NCBI RefSeq assembly: GCF_003671715.1
Contig: NZ_RAIF01000025.1
Location: forward strand, 331,484 to 385,828
Direction of reading: 5' to 3'
DNA: 54,345 bases
DNA from: Streptomyces sp. E2N166
Lineage (GTDB): Bacteria > Actinomycetota > Actinomycetes > Streptomycetales > Streptomycetaceae
The position numbers were made by a program, and so were the translations under genes. The notes beneath the pieces were generated by a model. That model did not search any database, was not told the origin of the DNA, and saw only the letters and a program-made list of their open reading frames with translations. Each line of letters opens with the position of its first letter. Positions within the stretch are counted from its first letter, which is position 1. Below, piece by piece: positions 7,802-15,869 of the stretch.

Positions 7802-8226
7802 GACTCCGTGCTCAGGAGGAGGAGTGGCGCGGGGAAGCGGCGGTGGGCGGTCTGCTGACGAGGTACGTGGCCAGGCCCGATGCGGGGGCGGCGGGCCAGC
7901 AGCAGGCGGGCGCCGACGGCCTCGATAAGGCGGGTGCGTTCGGCGGCGAGGTGCTTCGGCCCCAGGTGAGACAGGGCGGGGGCGATGACACCGTAGACGT
8001 CAGGAAGGGCCAGCGCGTCCAGCAGGCCGGTGAACGCGGTGGAGCTCGGTTCGGTCGTCGCGAGCCTGTCCTTGAAGACGCCGGAGAGCTGCAGCTCATG
8101 GATCCGGCAGTACTCCGTCAGCGACGCCTGTAACGCCGTTTGACGGGCTGCGGAGACTCCGGCCAGCCGCAGGAAGCCGTAGACGACGGGCCCGTTGACC
8201 GGGCGGTGCTCGGTAAGGAGTTCCAT
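7798..8226 (-). CDS. Resolvase N-terminal-like protein lacking the catalytic serine
   Basis: A 142-residue protein whose layout follows the serine-recombinase catalytic domain: VYGFLRL in place of the usual YxRVS strand, then a helix ALQASLTEYCRIHELQLSGVF, then AFTGLLDAL, the strand VYGVIAP, HLG and IEAVGARLLLAR. The nucleophilic serine of the first strand is absent (RLA instead of RVS), and there is no DNA-binding C-terminus. It is therefore probably not a recombinase but a regulatory or structural relative. First gene of the operon, divergent from the HTH/TPR regulator 154 bp away. Family assignment is by pattern only. Confidence 0.6.
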   Translation of the reverse strand: MELLTEHRPVNGPVVYGFLRLAGVSAARQTALQASLTEYCRIHELQLSGVFKDRLATTEPSSTAFTGLLDALALPDVYGVIAPALSHLGPKHLAAERTRLIEAVGARLLLARRPRIGPGHVPRQQTAHRRFPAPLLLLSTES

Positions 8227-8380
8227 GCTGGTGACCGTCCAAGGGACTCGGCGAAAAGAGACCCCTTGAGCGTCGCCGTACCTCAATGCGCAGGGAATCA
8301 CCGGCTGTTCCACTTGCGCTCTACTTCCGCCCCACCGGCCGCACGCTTCTGCTTCCATGGCTGGTGGAAGGGAGCGACGC

Positions 8381-9484
8381 ATGGCGACCGTGCACCATTG
8401 GACCGGCCTGGAGGCCAGAGCTCTACGGCTCGCCCTCCGCCTGAGCGTGCGTGCTTTCGCCGAGCGCCTCGGTCTCGCCGTCGCGACCATCTCGAAGTGG
8501 GAAAAGCTCCGGTCCGCGACCGAGCCCCGCCCTGACACGCAGGCCATTCTCGACACCGCGCTCGGTCGCGCCGATGCCTCCGTGCACCTGCGCTTCGAAA
8601 CGCTCCTGTCGGAGATGGCCGGCCCCGGGCAGGTGGCAGCCGGACGCCGGGTGACGGCCGCCGGGCCCAGAGCCTGGGAGTACGAGTCGTGGACCGATGA
8701 CCTGGACCGTGCCGTCGTCGCCTTGTCCCGGCAGAACTTCACCTTCGCCGACAGCCTGCTGGGCCGATGGCTCAACCGTTTCACGGCCGCCGAACTCGAT
8801 GACAAGGGCTTGTACCTCTACGCCCGATCCACCGCGTTACTCGGAGACCTCAAGCGCGATCAGGGCGCGGTGCTCGGACCACTGTCCGCACGCCACTCCT
8901 ACGCGGGCGCGCGCTCGATCTTCACCCAGCTCGACATTCCCCGCCGTGTCGCCCAGCTCGATCTGTCCCTCGCGGTCGTCGCGGAGATGTCCGGTGACCT
9001 GGAGACGTCGGCCCGTACGTACGAAACGCTCGCCGTCGACGACCGGCTCTCTCGCCGTGACCGGGCCAGAGCCCGCCTGTGGGTGGGCACCGCACTCAGC
9101 AAGGACGGCAACCACGACTACGCGACCCGCGTGATGCAGGCCGCGACCCGTGATTTCGAAGACCTCACCGAACCCGACGATTGGTCGGTGGCCCATCAGA
9201 AGCTCGCCCTGGCCCGCCGGGGCGTCGGGGACCTCACCCAAGCCCTGCACTTCATCGACATCGCCCGAAGCAGCGGGAGCAGCGACTCACCGATGCAACG
9301 TGTACGACTGGACACCGCTCACGGCCACATCCTGCTGTCCGACGCGGCGACCCGCGATGATGGGTTACGCGTTCTCGGCCAGGCCGCTCGGACGGCCGCG
9401 CAGTACGGCCTCGTGCACCAACTGCGCAGTATCGAGAGCGTCAAGGCCAGCAGTGAAGGGCGCCCGGGGCCCCGCCGACGGTGA
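8381..9484 (+). CDS. XRE-type HTH regulator with TPR-like helical domain
   Basis: A 367-residue regulator. Residues 8-60 form a helix-turn-helix (LRLALRLSVRAFAERLGLAVATISKWEK), and the remainder is alpha-helical with repeated A/L patterns (SLAVVAEMSGDLETSARTYETLA; ALHFIDIARSSG) resembling tetratricopeptide repeats. Such proteins usually sense a small molecule or peptide. ATG at 8381 follows GGAAGGGA. It is divergent from the radical SAM operon and heads the YdcF-WbqC operon, so it is the obvious local regulator. Confidence 0.82.
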   Translation: MATVHHWTGLEARALRLALRLSVRAFAERLGLAVATISKWEKLRSATEPRPDTQAILDTALGRADASVHLRFETLLSEMAGPGQVAAGRRVTAAGPRAWEYESWTDDLDRAVVALSRQNFTFADSLLGRWLNRFTAAELDDKGLYLYARSTALLGDLKRDQGAVLGPLSARHSYAGARSIFTQLDIPRRVAQLDLSLAVVAEMSGDLETSARTYETLAVDDRLSRRDRARARLWVGTALSKDGNHDYATRVMQAATRDFEDLTEPDDWSVAHQKLALARRGVGDLTQALHFIDIARSSGSSDSPMQRVRLDTAHGHILLSDAATRDDGLRVLGQAARTAAQYGLVHQLRSIESVKASSEGRPGPRRR

Positions 9485-9500
9485 TCAGGGAGACGAACGC

Positions 9501-10169
9501 ATGAGTGACAGCCAGCAGGTCATCACTGAAGACCAGTGGCACCAGGCCAAGACGATCTGGGACTACCACCAGATGCACCACCAGGCCCATCCCGCGGACG
9601 TGGCGATCGGCCTGGGCAGCCACGACCTGGGGGTGGCCACGCGCGCCGCCGAGCTGTACCACGCGGGTCTCTTCCCCACGCTGGTCTTCACCGGCGGCAA
9701 CAGCCCGACCACCGCCAAGGTCTTCCCACGCGGGGAAGCGGTCCACTTCCGCGAGCACGCCATCGACCTCGACGTCCCCGCCTCAGCGATCCTGCTGGAG
9801 CCCCACGCCGCGAACACCGGGCAGAACATCACCCTCGCCCGCGAGGTCTTGGCCGACGCCGGCATCACCCCGGAGAAGGTGCTGCTGGTCTCCAAGCCCT
9901 ACATGGAACGGCGGTCGTACGCCACCGCCCGCAAGCTGTGGCCCGAGGTCGAGATGGTGTGCGCCTCGGAAACCCTGGAGTTCGACGACTACCTCAAGTC
10001 CATCGGCGACGAGAAGCTAGTGGTGGACATGCTCGTCGGCGACCTCCAGCGGGTGATCGAGTATCCGAAGCTCGGGTTCGCCATCGAGCAGGAGGTCCCG
10101 GAGGACGTGCATGCTGCGTATGAATCCCTCATCCACGCCGGCTTCACCAGCCGCCTCATCGCTTCCTGA
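9501..10169 (+). CDS. YdcF-family (DUF218) protein
   Basis: A 222-residue soluble DUF218 protein. The family core is visible as DVAIGLGSH, RAAELYHAGLFPTLVFTGG (about 50-70), LLEPHAANTGQNITLAREVL and VLLVSKPYMERRSYATARK. DUF218 proteins include SanA, ElyC and SAM-binding YdcF; biochemical roles are mostly unknown, some linked to envelope or peptidoglycan precursors. No signal peptide or membrane helix is present, unlike ElyC. ATG at 9501 follows GGGAG. The end overlaps the WbqC gene by 59 bases, so the two are coupled. Confidence 0.85.
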   Translation: MSDSQQVITEDQWHQAKTIWDYHQMHHQAHPADVAIGLGSHDLGVATRAAELYHAGLFPTLVFTGGNSPTTAKVFPRGEAVHFREHAIDLDVPASAILLEPHAANTGQNITLAREVLADAGITPEKVLLVSKPYMERRSYATARKLWPEVEMVCASETLEFDDYLKSIGDEKLVVDMLVGDLQRVIEYPKLGFAIEQEVPEDVHAAYESLIHAGFTSRLIAS

Positions 10170-10905
10170 ACTCTCCTCCCCGGGCAGCCTGTGCGCCATC
10201 CACCAGCCCAACTTCATGCCCCGGCTGACCACGCTGGCCAAGCTGTTCGCGTCGGACCACTGGATCGTCCTGGACGACGTGCAGTTCGCCCGCCGCGACT
10301 ACCAGCATCGCGCCCGCATCGCCACACTCGACGGCCTCGGCCCGAACCGGTGGCTGACCATCCCCACTCACCGCCCCTCCGGGCGCGCCACCCTTATCAG
10401 AGACACCCTGATCGCCGACCCTGCCGCGGCCCGACGCAGAGCCTCATCGATCCTGCGCCAGCAGTACGGGACCAGTCCTCACTGGCCCGCACTTGACCGT
10501 GCCCTTCAGCCGGTCTGGAATGCGTTCGACACAGGAAGGGTCGCGCCGGTCGCCACGGCCTCGACTCGCGCCCTGCTCGAACTGCTCGGCTGGCGGGGGC
10601 AGATCTTCACCAGCAGCGCCCTGCCCGCACGCAAGGGTCGATCCGAGCGGCTGGCCGACCTGGCCGACGCCACCGGCGCACGCGCGTACCTGTGCGGCAC
10701 CGGCGGCATGACCTACCTGGACCATGCCCCCTTCACCGATCTGGGCGTAGCCGTCGTCCCGTTTCTCTCGCCGGCCACTGGTCTGTGGGCCTCGGGGCGA
10801 CAGGTCAGTGCTCTGCGGGCGTTGGCCTTCCGCGGCCCCGACGCTGTGGGAGCTCGGTTTCGAGCTCTCGCGTTCGCCCACGATGCGCTGGGGTGCGCGG
10901 CCTGA
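10111..10905 (+). CDS. WbqC-family protein
   Basis: A 264-residue WbqC-like protein. Diagnostic segments are CAIHQPNFMPRLTTLAKLF, WIVLDDVQFARRDYQHRARI and RWLTIPTH. Members are found in O-antigen and natural-product clusters and are suspected of acyl or aminoacyl transfer to sugars; the reaction in this one is unknown. ATG at 10111 has GGAGG 7 bases upstream inside the YdcF gene; another ATG at 10120 is possible. It ends at the hairpin 10905-10933. Confidence 0.85.
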   Translation: MLRMNPSSTPASPAASSLPELSSPGSLCAIHQPNFMPRLTTLAKLFASDHWIVLDDVQFARRDYQHRARIATLDGLGPNRWLTIPTHRPSGRATLIRDTLIADPAAARRRASSILRQQYGTSPHWPALDRALQPVWNAFDTGRVAPVATASTRALLELLGWRGQIFTSSALPARKGRSERLADLADATGARAYLCGTGGMTYLDHAPFTDLGVAVVPFLSPATGLWASGRQVSALRALAFRGPDAVGARFRALAFAHDALGCAA

Positions 10906-10933
10906 CACCCGCTTCGGGTACGGAAGCGGGTGT
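10905..10933. terminator. Bidirectional hairpin terminator
   Basis: ACACCCGCTTC (10905-10915) pairs perfectly with 10923-10933 around a 7-base loop. It sits exactly between the convergent WbqC and relaxase genes and would serve both directions. Confidence 0.75.
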
Positions 10934-10935
10934 GA

Positions 10936-12627
10936 TCAACGTCGATGTGCCTGTGGCGGCTGTGGCTGGGAGGCCGGCGCGACCGCTGCCGGGCTGACCG
11001 ATGTGCCTTGTCGCCGTGCCGCGCTCCGCATCCGTGCCACTCGTGCACGGTCGCTCGGAACTGGCCTGGTGCTGAGCCGCTCGACGCGCCAGGTCACTAC
11101 CCGTGCGGGGCTTCGGGCGTCGTTGAGTGCCCGTTCGTCGGTGGCCTGCTGCAGTAGCTGCTTTGGATCATGCCCGGCCTTCTCGGCGGTTGCGAGGGCG
11201 GCGGTGAGGGCGTCGAAGGCCGGGCCCTCGACCACCTGCTCGGCGTGGGCCGGCATGGCCTGTCGGATGAGGAGGGTGTGCCGTTCCACCATCTGCTGGG
11301 GTGGCCGGCGCTGGGCGAGCGCGGTCAGGGGTGCGGTGGCTGTCTGCTCGTAGGCGGCCTGCAGGTGGATCAGGGCCTGGTGGGCTGCGGTCACCTGTTG
11401 GTCGTGGTGGCGTCGCTGGTGCCAGCGGCGGGCGGCGATGACGACGAGGATCGCGGCGTCGAGGAGCATCGCGAGCAGGGCGCCGTCCTTGGGGGCGGGC
11501 TCGCGGACCATGGCCCGTACGGCGCTGCGCAGGGCGCGGGCGTGTTGGTGCTCGGCCTGGATGCGGGAGCGGGTGGCGCGCTCGAACGCTTCGGCTGCCT
11601 GGTGGAGCTGGGGGCGGATGGCCTGGGGAGCCAGGAGGGGCAGGGCGTCGAGGGCTTCCCCGAAGGCGGCTAGGTGGGCCTGAGCGGCTGCATCGTCATC
11701 GCCGTCGAGGTGGTGGGGGATGCGTTCCGCGGCGGCGGTTGCCTGGTGCCATGGGTTCACCCGCCGCGCGCTTTGCTGGGGTTCGGTGGCGTCGAGGCGC
11801 TTGCGGATCTTGGGGAGGGACAGGTCGGGGGAGAGTCCGGAGCCGGAGTACCAGATCGGCTCCTGGGCGGCGTTGACGTCGCCTTCGAGGGCGACGGTGT
11901 AGCCGCGTACGTCTCCGGACGGGAAGTGCTTGATGTCCACGAGGATGCCATCGGTGTGCTCCAGCAGGTGGAGGAATTCCTCTGTGCTGGTGGCGACGGC
12001 TACTGCGGTGCGCACGGTGGTGCGCAGGTGTTCGCGTGCGGTGCGGGCTTGGCCGGCGCGCTTGGCCTTCTCCTGCTCGGCGCGGGCGGGCCGTTTCGCG
12101 GCGGTGCGGTCGCCGCGTATGACCTGGAACAGGCCGTACTCCTCCTCGATAGTGGCGAGTTCGCGGTCGGCGGTGAGGTAGTCGTTCCAGTGGCGGGCGG
12201 TGCGCAGGTCGGCGCGGATCATGGTGGCGGCGATGTGGATGTGGTCGGGGGAGTGGCGGACGGCGACCCAGCGGCAGCCGTCCGGGTCACCGGTGGGGGC
12301 GATGCCGGTGGCGGCGACGATCCGGCGGGCGATGTCGGCCCATTCGTCGTCGCTCAGGTGGCGGTCGGTCTTGGTGGCGCGGATCGAGCAGTGCCACACG
12401 TGCTTCTCGGGTGCGCGGCCGAGCCGCTCGGCCTGCTTTACGTGCAGGTCGAGATCGGCGACGAGAGCCCTCTTCGTGGCGTCGACATCATTGGTGCGGC
12501 CGGGGTCGGGGGCGAAGCCGTCCCAGGAGGCGACCAGGTGCGGGTCGGTGTGGCCCTTCTTCTTCGTGTCATACAGGTAGCGGATGAGGTTGGCGGTGTC
12601 CTTGCCGCCGGTGATCTTCGCGATCAT
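10936..12627 (-). CDS. Relaxase/mobilization nuclease
   Basis: A 563-residue protein with an N-terminal relaxase domain: MIAKITGGKDTANLIRYLY, then HVWHCSIRATKTDRHLSDDEW and the metal-binding histidine motif RHSPDHIHIAATMIR near residue 170. Such enzymes nick oriT and lead the DNA strand into the recipient. The remaining 350 residues are helical, with a single hydrophobic segment AMLLDAAILVVIAARR near residue 400 and a Gln/Pro-rich end. Its start overlaps the MobC-like gene stop (ATGA). This gene marks the element as mobilizable by strand transfer, unlike classical AICEs that move double-stranded DNA by TraB. Confidence 0.88.
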   Translation of the reverse strand: MIAKITGGKDTANLIRYLYDTKKKGHTDPHLVASWDGFAPDPGRTNDVDATKRALVADLDLHVKQAERLGRAPEKHVWHCSIRATKTDRHLSDDEWADIARRIVAATGIAPTGDPDGCRWVAVRHSPDHIHIAATMIRADLRTARHWNDYLTADRELATIEEEYGLFQVIRGDRTAAKRPARAEQEKAKRAGQARTAREHLRTTVRTAVAVATSTEEFLHLLEHTDGILVDIKHFPSGDVRGYTVALEGDVNAAQEPIWYSGSGLSPDLSLPKIRKRLDATEPQQSARRVNPWHQATAAAERIPHHLDGDDDAAAQAHLAAFGEALDALPLLAPQAIRPQLHQAAEAFERATRSRIQAEHQHARALRSAVRAMVREPAPKDGALLAMLLDAAILVVIAARRWHQRRHHDQQVTAAHQALIHLQAAYEQTATAPLTALAQRRPPQQMVERHTLLIRQAMPAHAEQVVEGPAFDALTAALATAEKAGHDPKQLLQQATDERALNDARSPARVVTWRVERLSTRPVPSDRARVARMRSAARRQGTSVSPAAVAPASQPQPPQAHRR

Positions 12628-13289
12628 CGCGGCGCCTTGTGGCTGACGGCCTGGTTCGCGGCGGTGGCGATGTGGCGCACCGCCTCACCGACTGCATCGA
12701 GAGTCCGGTCGGTCTGGGCGAGGAGAGCGTTGTCCCCAGGGTGTGGATGGCCGCCGGAGTTGAGCTTCTTGGCGATCTGGTTGACGTTGCGGCCGATGGC
12801 CGCGACCTGCTCGCGCAGAGCGTTGATCTCGTCGATGTAGTCGTCGAGCTGGGTGCGCTGGCCGGCCAGGGTGAGATCGCCGTGGACGTGGGCCAGAGTG
12901 GCTGCGGCAACGTAGTGGGCACCGCTGAGGTTCAGCGACGCTGCCTTGGCGCGTATGACGGCCTCTTCCCCTTCGCTGTAGCGGACGTCGACTCGTCCCT
13001 CGCGACGGCCGTTGGGGTCGGGCTTGCGACGTTGGGCGACGCGGTGCAAGGCGGCTTCTTCTGCGGCACGCGGCACCGGCATCTCGACGGCAGCAGAGCT
13101 GTCGGCGACGGCGGTGGGCTGTTCCTGCTCGGGCACCCCCTGGTGCCCGAGTGCCTCCGACACCCCCGGGGCGGAGGCTTCCCCGTGAGACCGGCCCTTG
13201 GACGGTCCAGCGGGATACCTTGCTGCGCTGTTGAGGCCAGTGTTCATCACCTGCTGGTGGACGGGGAGTTCGTGGTGCGGATCGTGCAT
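12624..13289 (-). CDS. MobC-like relaxosome protein
   Basis: A 221-residue protein. After a disordered N-terminus, residues 95-140 resemble a ribbon-helix-helix MobC domain (RVDVRYSEGEEAVIRAKAASLNLSG), followed by the family segment LREQVAAIGRNVNQIAKKLNSGG. MobC proteins bind oriT and assist relaxase nicking. ATG at 13289 follows AGGAG. It is translationally coupled to the relaxase. A strong inverted repeat (13337-13391) lies just upstream and could be its target. Confidence 0.82.
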   Translation of the reverse strand: MHDPHHELPVHQQVMNTGLNSAARYPAGPSKGRSHGEASAPGVSEALGHQGVPEQEQPTAVADSSAAVEMPVPRAAEEAALHRVAQRRKPDPNGRREGRVDVRYSEGEEAVIRAKAASLNLSGAHYVAAATLAHVHGDLTLAGQRTQLDDYIDEINALREQVAAIGRNVNQIAKKLNSGGHPHPGDNALLAQTDRTLDAVGEAVRHIATAANQAVSHKAPR

Positions 13290-13336
13290 GGGCTGGTTCT
13301 CCTACGGGTGCTGGGGTGTTGGGGTGCATCGCTGCG

Positions 13337-13391
13337 CCGGGCCCCCGTGTCCCCAGTGCCTGGCTGCACGGGGGACACGGGGCGAGCCCGG
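13337..13391. repeat. Long inverted repeat upstream of mobC, candidate oriT
   Basis: CCCCGTGTCCCC (13343-13354) pairs perfectly with GGGGACACGGGG (13371-13382), loop 16 bases; an outer CCGGG/CCCGG pair (13337-13341, 13387-13391) extends it. It lies between the DUF2637 stop and the mobC start, the usual place for oriT in small mobilizable elements. A terminator for the DUF2637 transcript is the alternative. Confidence 0.5.
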
Positions 13392-13420
13392 AGGCGGGGC
13401 GACCGGCGTGGACGCAGGGG

Positions 13421-14185
13421 TCAGGCGGCGGTACTGGCAGGGACCGCTTCGAGTTCCTGCGGCCGCTCGGCGGCGGCTGCGTCGAGCTCGGCCTGCAGGG
13501 TGTCCTTGAGCTTGTCCGCCTCCGCCCTGCCGATGGTCAACTCCCTGCTTCGGAAAGTGGCTTCGATGTGGCGACGCGAGGCGCGGCCCTTGCGCCCGAG
13601 TGGCGCGGTGCGCGCGAGGGCGAGCCGTTCGGGAGAGATCTCGCGGGGCTCGTGATCCTCTGGGTCGGCAGGGGGCTGAGGGGTGTCGGCCACATCTGTG
13701 GTGTCCGAAGCCACGTCGGCAGAGTCCCGCGCCACATCGGCGGGGCTGTGGGCAGCGGGGTGGTGGTGGATGACGATGTAGAGGTGGACGGCGCCGGCCA
13801 GAGCGAGCGGGGCGATGGCGGACAAGGCGCCGACGGTGACGTTGTCGAGGCGGAGGCCATCACCGTGGCGGGCCTGCTCGTTGAGGCGGACGGCGTGTAC
13901 GGCGTTGGCCCAGATGCTCGTCATCGTGGCCGTACCGACGAGCAGCCACACGTACAGGCGGGAGTACCAGGGGGCGGTGCGCAGCATGAGCAGGGCGCCG
14001 ACGCCGACGGCGATGAACCCGTCGATCACGAGCGGGAAGGCGTAGGTGAGCAGTCCGCGGATGTGGATGGCGACTCCCATCTGGCGCAGGGCGTCGTAGG
14101 AGAGGGCGAAGGCGAATACGGCGAGCAGGGTGATGCCGAGGCGGATCAGGTCGGTGCCGCGTACGGCGGCGATACGTGCGAACAA
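13421..14185 (-). CDS. DUF2637 membrane protein (SpdB-like spread protein)
   Basis: A 254-residue protein with four likely membrane helices in residues 10-125 (ITLLAVFAFALSYDAL; YAFPLVIDGFIAVGVGALLM; YVWLLVGTATMTSIWANAVHAVR; VGALSAIAPLALAGAVHLYIVI), then a soluble acidic/basic tail. This is the DUF2637 pattern of Streptomyces plasmids and integrative elements, where such proteins act in intramycelial spread. The start is a TTG with GGAG 8 bases upstream. The tail ends with an Arg-rich and Glu-rich helix, possibly for DNA or partner binding. Confidence 0.82.
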   Translation of the reverse strand: MFARIAAVRGTDLIRLGITLLAVFAFALSYDALRQMGVAIHIRGLLTYAFPLVIDGFIAVGVGALLMLRTAPWYSRLYVWLLVGTATMTSIWANAVHAVRLNEQARHGDGLRLDNVTVGALSAIAPLALAGAVHLYIVIHHHPAAHSPADVARDSADVASDTTDVADTPQPPADPEDHEPREISPERLALARTAPLGRKGRASRRHIEATFRSRELTIGRAEADKLKDTLQAELDAAAAERPQELEAVPASTAA

Positions 14186-14263
14186 GCGGGGTGCTCCAGG
14201 TGGCTTGGGGCGGCGGCTGCGGTGCAGTGGGAGGGCAGGGCGTGGCCGCCGTGGGGTGCTGGG

Positions 14264-14378
14264 ACTCGTACCACTCGTCGCGTGCCAGGTCAGAGCAGGT
14301 ACGAGTGGCGTGGTGATGTCGACTCGACTCGTTGCGGGCTGCTCACTCGTCCCCGCGCTGACCTGCGCAGGGACGAGT
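14264..14378. repeat. Cluster of six ACTCGT/ACGAGT hexamers
   Basis: ACTCGT occurs at 14264, 14273, 14327 and 14345, and its complement ACGAGT at 14301 and 14373, all within 115 bp; ACTCGA at 14322 is a near copy. Chance would give well under one. They fill the gap between the DUF3631 ATPase stop and the DUF2637 start. Iterons of a replication origin or operator sites for a plasmid-type regulator are the likely options. Confidence 0.6.
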
Positions 14379-14396
14379 GATGCGAGTGGAGTCGGG

Positions 14397-15683
14397 TCAG
14401 GCTGCGGCGCCGGATTGCGGCTCGTCCGCCGACTGCGCGGGCTCGGCCGATGGCTTCGGCTCGGGGCAGTAGCGCGCCCAGGTGTCGAGGAATTGGTTGC
14501 GTGCGAAGCCCTTGGCCTGGTTGCCGTCGGGGAAGCGGCGGTTGGCTGAGCTAATGCCGTAGGGCTTCAGGAGCAGCTGCAGTCCGCGCGGGGTCAGGCC
14601 GTTGGCGCCGTACTCCGCCCAGGGCGCTTCCTTGTCCGCGTTGAGCGCCTCCAGCAGGAACTTCGTGCTGAGCACGGCCGGATCGTCCACGGTGGCGAAG
14701 GCGCGGCGGATGCCGGCCAGGAGGCGGGTGCGCAGACCGCCCTCCTCGTCCTGGCCGGCCTCGTAGTCGGTCATGGCGCGACAAGCGGCGCGGGCGAGCA
14801 CCGGCCAGTCGCCTCCTGCGAGGTCGGCGATGATGACCAGCGGCTCCCAGGTGTCCGCCGCGCGGTCCTCGACCGGCATGGGCGGCTCCATCTCCATCGC
14901 CTGCGCGTACAGCGGCTGGAGCCAGGCATGGAGGCGGTCACGGATCGCGTTCAGGGCGGGAGTGTCCCGGCCGGTGCGGAAGGACGCCACCTTCTCGCCC
15001 GCCGCACGGCGCCGCATCCGGATCACCACCGCACGGTCCATGATCGTGTCGGGCAGGTCACCGATCCCGGCGAGCGCGGCCATGGCGAAGGTGGGGAACT
15101 CCTGCACCTGGTGCTCGGGCCCGGACACCCGCAGGGTGGGCCGGCCGCGCTGGTGTCCGGCGTTGATCAGGCCGCGGACCTCCTCGTTCTTCTCCGCGGC
15201 CTTGGTGGTGCTGAACATGGCGTCGGCCTCGTCGACCAGGAGGGTCGGCGGGTCGTCCCCGTCGATCGACCGGAAGATCGCCGCCGCGGTGGCGTTGACG
15301 GTGATCAGCCGGTTGTGCACGGTCTCGGTCACCACGTCCAGCAGCCTGGATTTACCGCACCGCTTCTCTGGCGCGACGATCGCCAGGCGCGGTGCGTGCT
15401 GCCACGCACGCTGTAGATGCGTCGCCGCGATCCACAGCGCCACCGCCGTGACGGCCTCCTCGCTCGGCATCGCCACGTACCGCTTGATCTGCGTCCGCAG
15501 GTCGTCCAGGACCTGCGCCCCCTCGGGCAGGGGTGTTGACGAGGCGGCGTCGTCGCGGTCCTCCTCTGCCGAAGGCGCAGCGGCGCCGGACGGTTGGCCG
15601 GGCACGGCGACTGGGGGCCACGGCGTGCCGGAGCCGTCGGGAAGGGATGGCGTACTCGGCTGGGTATCGGTCATACTGGGCAT
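14397..15683 (-). CDS. DUF3631 ATPase (putative element replication protein)
   Basis: A 428-residue P-loop protein. Walker A is APEKRCGKSRLLD (about 104-116) and Walker B is TLLVDEADAMF; MDRAVVIRMRRR resembles an arginine-finger/sensor region. The second half (FLLEALNADKEAPWAEYGANGLTPRGLQLLLKPYGI) is the DUF3631 C-terminal winged-helix-like part. Proteins of this type occur in the replication module of actinomycete integrative elements and plasmids, often as helicase-like loaders. ATG at 15683 is preceded by GAGGAG; a second ATG at 15674 has better spacing. A 14-bp motif at 15737-15750 lies 54 bp upstream. Confidence 0.8.
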   Translation of the reverse strand: MPSMTDTQPSTPSLPDGSGTPWPPVAVPGQPSGAAAPSAEEDRDDAASSTPLPEGAQVLDDLRTQIKRYVAMPSEEAVTAVALWIAATHLQRAWQHAPRLAIVAPEKRCGKSRLLDVVTETVHNRLITVNATAAAIFRSIDGDDPPTLLVDEADAMFSTTKAAEKNEEVRGLINAGHQRGRPTLRVSGPEHQVQEFPTFAMAALAGIGDLPDTIMDRAVVIRMRRRAAGEKVASFRTGRDTPALNAIRDRLHAWLQPLYAQAMEMEPPMPVEDRAADTWEPLVIIADLAGGDWPVLARAACRAMTDYEAGQDEEGGLRTRLLAGIRRAFATVDDPAVLSTKFLLEALNADKEAPWAEYGANGLTPRGLQLLLKPYGISSANRRFPDGNQAKGFARNQFLDTWARYCPEPKPSAEPAQSADEPQSGAAA

Positions 15684-15736
15684 CAGCTCCTCTGCTTGCG
15701 GGCCGCATGGGACGGCAATCCCGGTCTCCGCAGGTT

Positions 15737-15750
15737 GATCGCTAGGGATG
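15737..15750 (-). promoter_or_regulatory. 14-bp motif shared with the excisionase upstream region (copy 1)
   Basis: Read on the minus strand, CATCCCTAGCGATC lies 54 bp before the DUF3631 gene start. The identical 14 bases lie 60 bp before the excisionase start (16540-16553), in the same orientation relative to their gene; TCTCA precedes both by 4-5 bases. A common activator or promoter element is the likely meaning. Confidence 0.55.
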
Positions 15751-15773
15751 GCGGTTGAGAGGTTTGCGCTTGA

Positions 15774-15800
15774 GCCCCCGGCATCGCCGGGGGCTTCTTT
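15774..15800 (+). terminator. Intrinsic terminator on the plus strand
   Basis: GCCCCCGGC (15774-15782) and GCCGGGGGC (15786-15794) form a 9-bp stem with a 3-base loop, followed by TTCTTTC. The T-rich side faces rightward. No plus-strand gene ends here, so it implies a rightward transcript running antisense to the DUF3631 leader, or insulation of the XRE promoter. Confidence 0.7.
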
Positions 15801-15869
15801 CATGTGACGTGCGGGCGTGCGGACTCCTGAGCTTGGCGGAGTGGGGTACCACCACTATGCCACACGAAT

